A stretch of 64,000 nucleotides of DNA from Mucilaginibacter rubeus (GTDB taxonomy: Bacteria; Bacteroidota; Bacteroidia; Sphingobacteriales; Sphingobacteriaceae): positions 124,001 to 188,000 of the forward strand of contig NZ_BMKD01000001.1 of assembly GCF_014643835.1 (NCBI RefSeq), read 5' to 3'. A program made the position numbers and the translations under genes. The notes beneath the pieces were generated by a model, which was given only the letters and a program-made list of their open reading frames with translations, ran no database searches and was not told where the DNA came from. Positions 34,833 through 43,895 of the stretch are shown here, one piece after another (position 1 is the first letter of the stretch; each line of letters starts with the position of its first letter).

Positions 34833-36260
34833 ATGACTGAAGAAAAGGACAAAACCCCAAACCCGTCGAGACGGCAATTTATTAAAAGCAGCGCCATAGC
34901 GGCCGCTGGTTTTATGATAGTTCCGCGCCATGTTTTGGGCGGTAAAGGTTTTATAGCTCCAAGCGACAAGTTATTGATTGCCGGCGTAGGTGCCGGTGGT
35001 AAAGGGCAAAGCGATATTGCTAATTTTTACAAAAGCGGCAAAGCCGAGATCGCCTTCTTGTGCGATGTTGACGACCGCAGAGCAGCAAGATCACGCAGCG
35101 ATTTTCCTAAGGCAAAGTATTATAAAGACTGGCGCGAAATGTTTGACAAAGAACACAAGCATTTTGACGCGGTATCGGTTTCAACACCCGATCACAACCA
35201 TGCCATTATTACCTATAATGCTATGCAGCTGAACAAACACGTTTATGTTCAAAAGCCGCTAACGCATGATATTTGGGAAGCTCGTTTATTGACAGAGGCT
35301 GCCAAAAAATATAAAGTGGTTACACAAATGGGTAACCAGGGTTCATCAAATGACGGTACACGCTTAATGTCGGAATGGTATGATGCCGATCTGATTGGCG
35401 ATGTACACACCGTTTACTGCTGGACAAACCGCCCTGTTTGGCCTCAAGGCATTGCATGGCCACCGCCACAACCAAATATTCCTAAAGAGTTGGATTGGGA
35501 CCTGTGGTTAGGAACAGCACCTAAAAAAGATTACGTTGATAAACTGGTACCATTTAACTGGCGCGGCTGGTGGGATTACGGTACCGGCGCCCTTGGCGAT
35601 ATGGGATGTCACCTGGTTGAAGCTCCTTTCCGCGTGTTGGGTATTCAGTATGCTAAGGATGTACAGGCCAGTGTTGGCAGTGTTTATGTAGATGAGTTTA
35701 AAGAAGGCCATTTCCCTGAAAGCTGCCCTCCATCAAGCCACATTACCTTAACATTCCCTAAAACTGAAAAAACTAAAGGCGATGTTACCCTGCACTGGAT
35801 GGACGGTGGTATCCAACCAGAAAGGCCTGCTGAATTATTAGCGAGCGAAGATTTTGGCGGTGAAGAAGGTAACGGTACACTGTTTATCGGTACAAAAGGT
35901 AAAATGTATGCGAGCACCTATTCTGATGCAGCGACATTATTGCCGAAATCGCTTACCAAAAGCGCTAAAGCTCCGCAGAAATGGGCACGTGTACCTGGCG
36001 GCGCTAACGGCCACTATGCACAGTGGGTTGAAGGCTGTATTGCTGGTTACGGTAAAACAGAGCTAAGCTCATCGTTTGATAAAGCTGGTCCGCTTACTGA
36101 GGCTTTATTGATGGCTAACCTTGCGGTTCGCGGTCATGAGCTAAATGGCGGCAGGGTAAAATTAGTTTGGGATAACCAGGCTATGAAAGTTACCAACTTT
36201 GATGCTGTTAATCAATATATTAAACGCGATTACCGCGAAGGTTTCGTGTTAAAAGCGTAA
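34833..36260 (+). CDS. Tat-exported Gfo/Idh/MocA-family oxidoreductase
   Basis: A 475-residue periplasmic NAD(P)-dependent oxidoreductase. The Tat motif is SRRQFIKSS (about 12-20). A Rossmann fold starts near residue 45 (LLIAGVGAGGKGQSDI), followed by VSVSTPDHNHAI and the catalytic EKP-like motif VQKPLTHDI. The substrate domain contains GDMGCHLVEAPF. Exported members of this family with a tightly held cofactor act on sugars without net NAD use, for example in glycoside cleavage by a redox-elimination route. The place between the dehydrogenase and its partner fits keto-sugar chemistry. Precise reaction unknown. Confidence 0.88.
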   Translation: MTEEKDKTPNPSRRQFIKSSAIAAAGFMIVPRHVLGGKGFIAPSDKLLIAGVGAGGKGQSDIANFYKSGKAEIAFLCDVDDRRAARSRSDFPKAKYYKDWREMFDKEHKHFDAVSVSTPDHNHAIITYNAMQLNKHVYVQKPLTHDIWEARLLTEAAKKYKVVTQMGNQGSSNDGTRLMSEWYDADLIGDVHTVYCWTNRPVWPQGIAWPPPQPNIPKELDWDLWLGTAPKKDYVDKLVPFNWRGWWDYGTGALGDMGCHLVEAPFRVLGIQYAKDVQASVGSVYVDEFKEGHFPESCPPSSHITLTFPKTEKTKGDVTLHWMDGGIQPERPAELLASEDFGGEEGNGTLFIGTKGKMYASTYSDAATLLPKSLTKSAKAPQKWARVPGGANGHYAQWVEGCIAGYGKTELSSSFDKAGPLTEALLMANLAVRGHELNGGRVKLVWDNQAMKVTNFDAVNQYIKRDYREGFVLKA

Positions 36261-36269
36261 ACAAAATAA

Positions 36270-36376
36270 TTAGTGAATTAGTGAGTTAGTGAATTAGTGA
36301 TTGAAAAATTGCTGTCACTAATTCTCTAATTCCTCAATTAATTAAAATCACTAATTCATTAATTCACTAAATCAAT
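36270..36376. repeat. Short TTAGTGAA/TTCACTAA repeats between genes
   Basis: The gap between the Gfo/Idh/MocA gene and the next subunit-3 gene is made largely of copies of TTAGTGAATTAGTGA on the left and their inverse (TCACTAATTCATTAATTCACTAA) on the right, able to form a long A/T-rich hairpin. Similar words occur at 5225-5300 and 54110-54150. Confidence 0.6.
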
Positions 36377-36384
36377 ACTAATTT

Positions 36385-36951
36385 ATGAATAGAAGAGAAG
36401 CGATAGGCAGGGTAGGTTTGATCCTTGGCGGTACCATCATCGGCGCCGAGTTTTTCATCTCCGGATGTAAACCATCTTCGCCGAAAGTAAACGACCTTTT
36501 TACACAGGATGATGTGGCCCTGATGGATGAAATCGGTGAAACCATTTTACCTGCAACTTCAACCCCGGGTGCTAAAGCTGCCGAAATTGGCAAATTTATG
36601 ACCGTAATGGTACAGGATTGCTATACTGCCGATGATCAGAAAATTTTCACTAAAGGCCTTAAAGACCTGAATGATGCGAGCGACAAAAAATTTGGCAAAA
36701 AGTTTTTAGAGGCTACACCTGAGCAACGTACAGAACTGTTAACCGAGCTTGACAAAGAGCAAAAAGCCTATACCAAAACAAAAAAACCGGAAGATCCTAA
36801 CCATTACTTCAGGATGCTGAAGGAATTAACCCTGCTGGGTTTCTTCACTTCAAAACCGGGTGCCACACAGGCCTTACGTTATATAGCCGTTCCTGGTAAA
36901 TATGACGGTAACCTGCCATACAAAAAAGGTGATAAAGCCTGGGCAACCTAA
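36385..36951 (+). CDS. Second gluconate 2-dehydrogenase subunit-3-like lipoprotein
   Basis: A 188-residue paralogue of the gene at 30599. It has an Arg-Arg start (MNRREAIGRVGLILGG), a lipobox FFISGC (Cys28) and the family motif MDEIGETILPATSTPGAKA. It is a probable small subunit and export chaperone for the GMC dehydrogenase at 33117. It is separated from it by the Gfo/Idh/MocA gene. It ends 54 bases before a strong hairpin terminator. Confidence 0.87.
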   Translation: MNRREAIGRVGLILGGTIIGAEFFISGCKPSSPKVNDLFTQDDVALMDEIGETILPATSTPGAKAAEIGKFMTVMVQDCYTADDQKIFTKGLKDLNDASDKKFGKKFLEATPEQRTELLTELDKEQKAYTKTKKPEDPNHYFRMLKELTLLGFFTSKPGATQALRYIAVPGKYDGNLPYKKGDKAWAT

Positions 36952-37005
36952 AAAATTGCAATATCAATTGATTATACCTTTGATTTTTATAAAATTTGAA
37001 TTGCT

Positions 37006-37042
37006 ATCAAAAACAGCATTATGTAATAATGCTGTTTTTGAT
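37006..37042. terminator. Perfect 16-bp hairpin, likely intrinsic terminator
   Basis: ATCAAAAACAGCATTA (37006-37021) pairs fully with 37027-37042 across a 5-base loop. The right arm is T-rich (GCTGTTTTTG), giving a partial U tract. It splits the island into two likely transcripts, since the following cytosolic oxidoreductase starts 60 bases later. Confidence 0.7.
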
Positions 37043-37101
37043 GTATACAATCGATTGAGAAGCGTTTAATCATCAAAAAACATCAACCCCAACAAAAACA
37101 A

Positions 37102-38253
37102 ATGAAATTAAGATTAGGAATGATAGGCGGCGGACAAGGTGCCTTTATTGGTGCCGTACACCGCATAGCTGCCCGTATTGATGGCGAATATGAACTGGTT
37201 TGCGGTGCTTTTAGCAGTAATGCCGAAAAATCGCAGGCCAGCGGTCTTTTGCTTGGTTTACCGGCAAGCCGCTCATATAGCTCATACCAGGAACTTATTG
37301 AAAAAGAAAAGCAACTGCCCGAGGATGAACGTGTGCAGGTGATCAGCATTGTAACGCCCAATCATGTGCATTTTGCCCCAACCAAAATGGCACTCGAAAA
37401 TGGTTTTCATGTGGTGCTTGATAAACCGATGACCTTTTCACTTGAAGAAGCTAAGGAACTGGAGAAAGTAGTAAGTGCATCGGGTAAACTTTTTTGCCTT
37501 ACGCATACTTACACCGGCTATCCAATGGTTAAAGAAGCCAAGCAACTGATCAAAGCAGGTAAGATAGGAACCGTTAGAAAAGTTTATGTTGAATATCCGC
37601 AGGGATGGTTGAGCAGCTTTTTAGAAGGAGAAGATAACAAGCAAGCCTCATGGCGTACCGATCCGGGTAAAAGCGGGATTGCAGGTGCCATGGGCGATAT
37701 CGGTACACACGCATTTAACCTGGCCGAGTATGTTACCGGCTTACAGGTTACTAAAATTTGTGCGGATATTAACATCGTAGTTGAAGGCCGCAAGCTTGAT
37801 GATGACGGCGCGGCGTTGTTAAAATTTAACAATGGTGCAAGCGGCGTGCTCACGGCTACCCAAATTGCAGCCGGCGAAGAAAATAATGTGAAGATAAGGG
37901 TTTATGGTGAAAAAGGCGGTTTGGAATGGCACCAGAGCGATGCTAACTCGCTTACGGTGATGTATACTGATAAACCTGCCGAAACCTGGCGCACCGGTGG
38001 TGGTTATACCAGCTCATTCGCGCAGCATAATACACGTACGCCTGCCGGTCACCCCGAAGGTTATCTGGAGGCATTCGCCAACCTGTACCGTAATTTTGCT
38101 TTGACTGTTAAAGCCGGTTTAGAAGGTAAGCAGGCCACTCCCGAAGAACTTGATTTTCCGGGTATCGAAGAAGGCGTTCGGGGAATGGCCTTTATCGAAA
38201 ATGTGATAGCATCAGGTAAATCGGACGTTAAATGGACTGATTTCACTATTTAA
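37102..38253 (+). CDS. Cytoplasmic Gfo/Idh/MocA-family oxidoreductase
   Basis: A 383-residue dehydrogenase without signal peptide. It has the Rossmann motif GMIGGGQGAFIGAVHR at the N-terminus, NAD contact VTPNHVHFAP and the catalytic LDKPMTF (EKP-equivalent). The C-terminal domain includes GAMGDIGTHAFNLAEY. It most likely reduces or oxidises a sugar or keto-sugar with NAD(P)H in the cytoplasm. It is followed after 26 bases by a TIM-barrel isomerase gene; the pair is a common combination in keto-sugar catabolism. Confidence 0.9.
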   Translation: MKLRLGMIGGGQGAFIGAVHRIAARIDGEYELVCGAFSSNAEKSQASGLLLGLPASRSYSSYQELIEKEKQLPEDERVQVISIVTPNHVHFAPTKMALENGFHVVLDKPMTFSLEEAKELEKVVSASGKLFCLTHTYTGYPMVKEAKQLIKAGKIGTVRKVYVEYPQGWLSSFLEGEDNKQASWRTDPGKSGIAGAMGDIGTHAFNLAEYVTGLQVTKICADINIVVEGRKLDDDGAALLKFNNGASGVLTATQIAAGEENNVKIRVYGEKGGLEWHQSDANSLTVMYTDKPAETWRTGGGYTSSFAQHNTRTPAGHPEGYLEAFANLYRNFALTVKAGLEGKQATPEELDFPGIEEGVRGMAFIENVIASGKSDVKWTDFTI

Positions 38254-38279
38254 TCCACCATCTATTTAAAACAAAAAAC

Positions 38280-39332
38280 ATGACTACTATAAAAGGACCT
38301 GGCATATTTATAGCACAGTTTATAGGCGACGCGGCACCATTTAACAGCCTGGAATCTATTTGCCAGTGGGCAGCGGGTTTAGGCTACAAAGGTGTGCAAC
38401 TGCCAACAAATGATACCCGTTTCATCGATTTGCAAAAAGCAGCCGAGAGCAAAACTTATGCTGACGAAATTAAAGGTATAGTTAATGCCGCGGGGTTAGA
38501 GATCACTGAGCTATCAACCCACCTTCAAGGCCAGCTGGTAGCGGTAAACCCGGTTTATGACGATCTGTTCGACGGTTTCGCACCCGAGCATTTACGTGGT
38601 AACCCGGCCGAAAGGCAAAAATGGGCTGTGCAGCAATTGAAATATGCTGCGCAGGCTTCAAAAAATTTAGGTTTAAATGCTTCGGTTACCTTTAGCGGCG
38701 CCCTGCTTTGGCCTATGGTATACCCATGGCCGCAACGCCCTGCCGGGATTGTTGAAACCGCTTTTGGTGAACTGGCTAAACGCTGGACACCGATACTGGA
38801 TGTGTACGAAGAAAACGGCATCGACCTTTGCTATGAAATTCACCCGGGCGAAGACCTGCATGACGGTATCACTTACGAAATGTTCCTTGATCATGTAAAA
38901 GGCCACAAGCGTGCTAACTTGCTGTATGATCCGTCGCACCTTGTATTGCAATGTTTGGATTACCTGGAATATATCGATCTGTACCATGAGCGCATAAAAA
39001 TGTTCCACGTTAAAGATGCTGAGTTTAACCCAACCGGGCGTCAGGGTGTTTACGGCGGCTACCAGAGCTGGGTTAACCGCGCCGGCCGTTTCCGCTCATT
39101 AGGTGATGGACAGGTTGATTTTAAATCGATATTTAGTAAATTAACGCAATATGATTATAAAGGATGGGCTGTGCTTGAATGGGAATGCGCGCTTAAACAT
39201 CCGGAAGATGGTGCAAGAGAAGGCGCTCCATTCATTAAAGATCATATTATCCGTGTAACTGAACGTGCTTTTGATGATTTCGCAGCATCAGGTTCTGATG
39301 ATGCTTTCAACAGGAAAACGTTAGGGATCTAA
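38280..39332 (+). CDS. Cytoplasmic sugar phosphate isomerase/epimerase-like TIM-barrel protein
   Basis: A 350-residue AP-endonuclease-2-type TIM barrel, without signal peptide. Metal-site residues are visible in CYEIHPGEDLHDG (Glu), LLYDPSHL (Asp/His), MFHVKDAEF (His/Lys/Asp) and VLEWECALKHP (Glu). It is probably a keto-sugar isomerase acting with the oxidoreductase upstream. Its substrate is not known from the sequence. Confidence 0.87.
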   Translation: MTTIKGPGIFIAQFIGDAAPFNSLESICQWAAGLGYKGVQLPTNDTRFIDLQKAAESKTYADEIKGIVNAAGLEITELSTHLQGQLVAVNPVYDDLFDGFAPEHLRGNPAERQKWAVQQLKYAAQASKNLGLNASVTFSGALLWPMVYPWPQRPAGIVETAFGELAKRWTPILDVYEENGIDLCYEIHPGEDLHDGITYEMFLDHVKGHKRANLLYDPSHLVLQCLDYLEYIDLYHERIKMFHVKDAEFNPTGRQGVYGGYQSWVNRAGRFRSLGDGQVDFKSIFSKLTQYDYKGWAVLEWECALKHPEDGAREGAPFIKDHIIRVTERAFDDFAASGSDDAFNRKTLGI

Positions 39333-39379
39333 TTTTCGATTTCGGAATTCGGATTTTCGATTTCGGATTTATTGAATTT

Positions 39380-39650
39380 AAAAAACGCGTCATGCCGAAC
39401 TTGTTTCGGCACCCCATAAGATAGGTATGCGAGTGCTTAGTATGGCTGCCTGGCAAGTGGGATGCTGAAGCAAGTTCAGCATGACGACATGAATTCAGAC
39501 TTACGAAGTTTTTAAAACTTCGTAAGTCTGGATCTACAAATGCCAGATCAAAAACGGGTGTCATGGGTAGCCTGTCGAAGCATAGTGGGTTAGGCCTCTG
39601 CGCACGACCCTTCGACAAGCTCAGGGTGACATGCCTGCGCCCTGGTGTAA
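39380..39650. repeat. Composite of dispersed repeats in a 438-bp gap
   Basis: The gap 39333-39770 has no gene and carries three repeat types. First, a loose inverted repeat pairs the CATGCCGAACTTGTTTCGGCA word at 39391 with TGAAGCAAGTTCAGCATGACG at 39464. Second, a 17-bp perfect palindrome lies at 39496-39530. Third, CCTGTCGAAGCATAG and ACCCTTCGACAAGCTCAGGG (39571-39625) form the CTTCGACAGGCT-type repeat that recurs at 62005-62165. All are of the kind that spreads between genes in bacterial genomes. Confidence 0.75.
39496..39530. repeat. Palindrome CAGACTTACGAAGTTTT (copy 1)
   Basis: Two 17-base arms (39496-39512 and 39514-39530) match perfectly with a single central T. The same palindrome with 16-bp arms occurs 22.7 kb away at 62265-62297. 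Two such long identical hairpins in one window mark a dispersed palindromic repeat family. Confidence 0.92.
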
Positions 39651-39770
39651 TTAATGATTCGGCCTGTAAAGATGGGATTTACCAACCGGCGAATACAGCT
39701 GAAACAATTCAGTAAAAGCATTTTGATACAGCCAATTAACCAATTATCAAATAACCTTAAATAATTTAAA

Positions 39771-41078
39771 ATGCAAACTATTAACCGTACACAGCTATTC
39801 AGGGCAAGCTGCCTGTCGTTGCTGGTAACCTCATTATCATTCGGTATCCGTGCCGGGATTTTGAATGACCAGGGCGTAAGATTTCATTTGAACGCTTCGC
39901 AACTGGGTACCATTGCAGCAACCGCTTTCTGGGGCTTTCCGCTGGCTATCATTGTAGGCGGCTTTATTGTCGATATCATTGGTATGAAAAAGCTGCTGGT
40001 GTCAGCCTTCGTATTTCACCTGGTGGGGATCCTGCTTACCATTTTTGCCAATGGCTACTGGACGCTGTTTCTTTCTACCTTAATGATTGGTATTGCTAAT
40101 GGTACGGTTGAGGCTTCATGTAACCCGCTTGTAGCTTCGCTATATACAGATAATAAAACTACAAAGCTTAATCACTTTCACCTCTGGTTTCCGGCAGGCA
40201 TAGTAATAGGTACTTTAATAGTATTCGGTCTGGATACCACTTTGGCCCATGGCGTATCGCCCAAACCATACTGGATCTCGCAGGTTGAAATTGCTTTGAT
40301 GCTGATCCCTACCATTGCTTATGGGTACCTGTTCTCGAAATTGGATTTCCCGGTTACCGAGCGTGTATCTGCCGGTGTAAGTACCGAGGATATGTATAAG
40401 GCATTGATCAATCCCTTGTTCCTGTTCATGATCATTTGTATGTTCGGAACAGCTATTACCGAATTATTCACCAACCAGTGGACTGACGTTTTATTCAAAA
40501 CAGTTACGGACAACGCCATCCTTATTTTAACTTTTGTTGCCTCGGTACAGGTATTGGGCCGCGCGTTTGCAAGCCCGATAGTTCATCGTTTGGCACCTCA
40601 GGGAGTGCTGCTAATCTCGGCCATATTATCGGCATTGGGCATTTATCTGATGGTACACCTGCATGGTGATGCTATTTACTTCGCAGCAGTAGTTTTTGGT
40701 TTAGGGGTAGCGTTCTTTTGGCCTTGCATGATAGGCTTTGTGGCCGAAAACCTGCCGCGTACCGGTGCTGTAGGCCTAAACCTGATGGGCGGCGCGGGCA
40801 TGTTCGGAGTGTCTATTTATATGATATTTATGGGCGGTTTTTACGATAAAATAATGGCTTCGAAATTACCGGCAGGTGCCAGTCTGGATGCTTACCGTTC
40901 GGCGCCGGCTGGCTCTGAAATGGCGAAGGCGTTCGATGCCGCACGGTCGGCGGCCGGTCCGGAAGTGTTAAACACAACCCTGATTATACCGGTTGTATTA
41001 ATCGTGGCATTTATAGGATTGGTAATTTACATGCGCTCACGTAAAAAAACTGCTTCATTAGGCGCTATATCGGTTTAA
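39771..41078 (+). CDS. MFS sugar transporter
   Basis: A 435-residue twelve-helix major-facilitator protein. It starts MQTINRTQLFRASCLSLLVTS and has the loop-2 motif VDIIGMKKLLV (the D-R/K-x-G-RR class), with glycine-rich helices throughout. A long loop (about 355-400) with many Ala/Ser separates the last helices. Placed in the keto-sugar island, it probably imports the sugar or keto-sugar product. Substrate not determined by sequence. The last residues are basic and cytoplasmic. Confidence 0.85.
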   Translation: MQTINRTQLFRASCLSLLVTSLSFGIRAGILNDQGVRFHLNASQLGTIAATAFWGFPLAIIVGGFIVDIIGMKKLLVSAFVFHLVGILLTIFANGYWTLFLSTLMIGIANGTVEASCNPLVASLYTDNKTTKLNHFHLWFPAGIVIGTLIVFGLDTTLAHGVSPKPYWISQVEIALMLIPTIAYGYLFSKLDFPVTERVSAGVSTEDMYKALINPLFLFMIICMFGTAITELFTNQWTDVLFKTVTDNAILILTFVASVQVLGRAFASPIVHRLAPQGVLLISAILSALGIYLMVHLHGDAIYFAAVVFGLGVAFFWPCMIGFVAENLPRTGAVGLNLMGGAGMFGVSIYMIFMGGFYDKIMASKLPAGASLDAYRSAPAGSEMAKAFDAARSAAGPEVLNTTLIIPVVLIVAFIGLVIYMRSRKKTASLGAISV

Positions 41079-41220
41079 TAGGGTTTTAATTATGATAAAA
41101 AATTGTAATTTTCGCCTCATTAACCAACCCAATTAAAATTACATGATGAAAAATAGCAGGAGCTTTGTTAAGGAACAGATTTTCTGTTAGGTTATCATCG
41201 AAAACAACAATTAAACTCTT

Positions 41221-41664
41221 ATGAAAAAAGTATTCGTTATTCTTTGTATCAGCGCGGCTTTTGCTGCCTGTGGCGGAAATTCATCAAAAAACACCGGTGG
41301 CAGCGACAGTACCCAGGGTGCAAATCAATCTGCTAAAGCGGCAAATTCTGATGCAGATACAGTTGTAGCTAAAACCGGTACCGAATCAACAGGCGGTTCT
41401 GCAGGTTCAGCAACCGGCGAAAAATTAATAGCAACGTTAGATTGCAGCACCTGTCATAAAGTTGATACCAAAGTTATCGGCCCTGCATTCCAGGATATCG
41501 CTAAAAAATATGATGCTTCACAGGCTAATATCGATATGCTTGCCAAAAAAATCATCAGTGGCGGCAGCGGTAACTGGGGCAACATAGCCATGACCCCGCA
41601 CCCTTCATTACCTGAAAGTGATGCCAAAGAAATTGTACAGTACATTTTATCATTAAAAAAATAA
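41221..41664 (+). CDS. Periplasmic c-type cytochrome lipoprotein
   Basis: A 147-residue lipoprotein (lipobox AAFAAC, Cys17) with a Gly/Ser/Thr-rich linker (18-68) and one haem c site, Cys75-x-x-Cys78-His79 (DCSTCHK). The likely axial Met is Met124 (AMTPHP). It is of cytochrome c551-type length. Its position among two flavin-FeS dehydrogenases makes it the probable electron acceptor, comparable to the cytochrome partner of characterised glucoside 3-dehydrogenases. Confidence 0.9.
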   Translation: MKKVFVILCISAAFAACGGNSSKNTGGSDSTQGANQSAKAANSDADTVVAKTGTESTGGSAGSATGEKLIATLDCSTCHKVDTKVIGPAFQDIAKKYDASQANIDMLAKKIISGGSGNWGNIAMTPHPSLPESDAKEIVQYILSLKK

Positions 41665-41698
41665 TAAGGGTAATTAAATCCGACCTTAAAGTATAATT

Positions 41699-42949
41699 AT
41701 GACTATCGGAATTAGGGTAAAACTTTCAACAATGATGTTCCTGGAGTTCTTTATCTGGGGCGCGTGGTTTGTAACAATGGGCACTTATTTAACGGTTACG
41801 TTAAAAGCTACCGGAACGCAAAATGCTGGTGCTTACGCAACGCAATCATTAGGTGCCATTATCGCTCCTTTTGTGATCGGACTTATTGCTGATAAATACT
41901 TTTCGGCACAAAGGATCCTGGGTGTACTGCACCTGTTGGGCGCTGCCTCACTTTATTATGCAACTACCATAGCTGATTTTGATAAGTTTTACCCTAATAT
42001 CCTGTTTTACATGATCATTTACATGCCAACACTGGCACTGGTAAATTCGGTTTCATTTAAGCAGATGCAAAACCCCAGTAAGGAGTTCCCTTTAATCAGG
42101 GTGTTCGGCACAGCCGGGTGGATCGTTGCAGGGATAGTTATCGGCTTATTAGGATGGGAGAAAAGCGGAACGCTTGTGCTCACCTTCAAAATGGCATCAA
42201 TAGCATCTCTCATATTGGGTTTATTGAGCTTTACATTGCCTGATACCCCTCCGGTAAAAAGAGGGCAGAAGACCACATTTGGCGATATCATTGGCTTAGA
42301 TTCAATCGGCTTGTTAAAAAACAGGTCGTATTTAATTTTCTTTTTGGCGTCGGTAGCTATATGTGTACCATTGGCGTTTTACTACAACTTTACCAACCCT
42401 TTTTTAAATGAAGTGGGCGTTAAAGCCGCTGCCGGTGTACAGGCCATGGGGCAGGTATCCGAGCTGGCGTTCATGGCAGCGATGCCTTTGTTTTTTGTGC
42501 GGTTCGGTGTAAAAAAAATGCTGGCTATCGGTATGCTGGCCTGGGTACTGCGGTATATATTCTTTGCCTACGGCGACGCAGGTTCAAGCTACTGGATGCT
42601 TATTGCGGGTATAGTAATGCATGGTATCTGTTACGATTTCTTCTTTGTAACCGGGCAGATCTATACCGATAATTTAGCGGGCGAGCGTTTTAAAAGCGCG
42701 GCCCAGGGCTTTATTACCTTAGCAACTTATGGCGTAGGAATGCTTATAGGTTCGTACATTTCAGGCCCTATTGTTGATCATTGGAAAGTATCAGATACAT
42801 CACATAACTGGCAAACCATTTGGCTTATACCGGCAGGTATTGCCGCTGTGGTATTGATATTATTCCTCGCTTTATTTAAAGATAAAACAAGCATGGCCAC
42901 AAAACCAGGTTTGGATATTCAGGAACCATCAGCACAAACCGAAATATAA
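41699..42949 (+). CDS. NupG-like MFS transporter
   Basis: A 416-residue integral-membrane transporter of the nucleoside:proton-symporter branch (NupG/XapB-like) of the MFS. It starts IRVKLSTMMFLEFFIWGAWF, which is the family's N-terminal signature, and includes the tail of ten to twelve helices. In Bacteroidota these genes sit in glycoside catabolic clusters, so a sugar or nucleoside substrate is likely. Start 34 bases after the cytochrome stop and a stop 2 bases before the next gene point to one operon. Confidence 0.86.
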   Translation: MTIGIRVKLSTMMFLEFFIWGAWFVTMGTYLTVTLKATGTQNAGAYATQSLGAIIAPFVIGLIADKYFSAQRILGVLHLLGAASLYYATTIADFDKFYPNILFYMIIYMPTLALVNSVSFKQMQNPSKEFPLIRVFGTAGWIVAGIVIGLLGWEKSGTLVLTFKMASIASLILGLLSFTLPDTPPVKRGQKTTFGDIIGLDSIGLLKNRSYLIFFLASVAICVPLAFYYNFTNPFLNEVGVKAAAGVQAMGQVSELAFMAAMPLFFVRFGVKKMLAIGMLAWVLRYIFFAYGDAGSSYWMLIAGIVMHGICYDFFFVTGQIYTDNLAGERFKSAAQGFITLATYGVGMLIGSYISGPIVDHWKVSDTSHNWQTIWLIPAGIAAVVLILFLALFKDKTSMATKPGLDIQEPSAQTEI

Positions 42950-42951
42950 TT

Positions 42952-43845
42952 ATGGCATCAAATCAAAACAGGCGGTCGGCTATTAAAAGCATGATCGCGG
43001 GCACGGCCGCAATTGGCGCGTCGGGTGTATTATCTTCATTTACCACCGAAACTGAAAAACATATGCAGGCTGATGATAAGCTCAAAGGCAATATTAACCA
43101 TGCTGTATGCCGCTGGTGTTACGGCGATTTTACGGTAGATCAGCTTTGTGCCGCCGCTAAGGATATCGGCATAAAAGGGATCGACCTGGTTGGCCCTTCA
43201 GACTGGCCTACACTAAAAAAATATGGCTTGTTCTCCTCAATGTGCAACGGTGCCGAGATCAACCTTACCGATGGTTTTGGCGATAAACAGTTTCATGCCA
43301 AGCTGCATGAAAACTATACCAAAATGATCCCGCTGGTGGCAGAAGCCGGTTATAAAAACCTGATCTGCTTTAGCGGCAGCCGTCGCGGTAAAACCGACGA
43401 GGAAGGCTGGAATAACTGCGTTGAAGGCCTTAAACCTATGGTAGCCCTTGCCGAAAAACACAACGTAATATTGGTAATGGAACTGCTGAACAGCAAAATT
43501 GACCATAAAGATTACCAGTGCGACAGGGTAGAGTGGGGCGCGGAACTTTGCCGCAGGCTCGGTTCGGAAAACTTTAAATTGCTGTATGATATTTATCACA
43601 TGCAAATTGATGAAGGCGATGTGATCCGCAATATCCGCGCTAATCATCAGTATATCGCTCATTACCATACCGGCGGTGTTCCCGGCCGTAACGAAATTGA
43701 TGAAACACAGGAACTTTACTATCCGGCCATTATGCGTGCCATTGTTGAGGTAGGGCATAAGGGTTTTGTAGCGCAGGAGTTCATCCCGAAACAGAAAGAT
43801 AAAATAGCTTCGCTTAAAAAGGCGGTGCATATTTGTGATGTTTAA
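42952..43845 (+). CDS. Tat-exported hydroxypyruvate isomerase-like TIM-barrel protein
   Basis: A 297-residue protein with an Arg-Arg export signal (NRRSAIKSMIAGTAAIGAS) and a TIM barrel of the hydroxypyruvate-isomerase group. Metal-binding residues are in LVMELLNSK (Glu), LLYDIYHMQ (Asp/His), YIAHYHTGG (His) and VAQEFIP (Glu). It begins 2 bases after the transporter stop, so the pair is co-translated. The substrate is likely a keto-sugar acid or ketose; hydroxypyruvate itself would be unusual in the periplasm. Confidence 0.85.
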   Translation: MASNQNRRSAIKSMIAGTAAIGASGVLSSFTTETEKHMQADDKLKGNINHAVCRWCYGDFTVDQLCAAAKDIGIKGIDLVGPSDWPTLKKYGLFSSMCNGAEINLTDGFGDKQFHAKLHENYTKMIPLVAEAGYKNLICFSGSRRGKTDEEGWNNCVEGLKPMVALAEKHNVILVMELLNSKIDHKDYQCDRVEWGAELCRRLGSENFKLLYDIYHMQIDEGDVIRNIRANHQYIAHYHTGGVPGRNEIDETQELYYPAIMRAIVEVGHKGFVAQEFIPKQKDKIASLKKAVHICDV

Positions 43846-43895
43846 ACCTTACATCACCTTATCACTCTAAAAAGCTAAACTAATAAAACAAATAC

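Noticed and set aside
41142-41189. 15-codon frame upstream of the cytochrome gene (MMKNSRSFVKEQIFC)
   Set aside because: Too short, no ribosome-binding evidence or attenuator fold; it may just be a chance frame.
43237-43830. 197-codon minus-strand frame opposite a TIM-barrel gene
   Set aside because: Shadow frame of the well-supported sense gene; no recognised domain.
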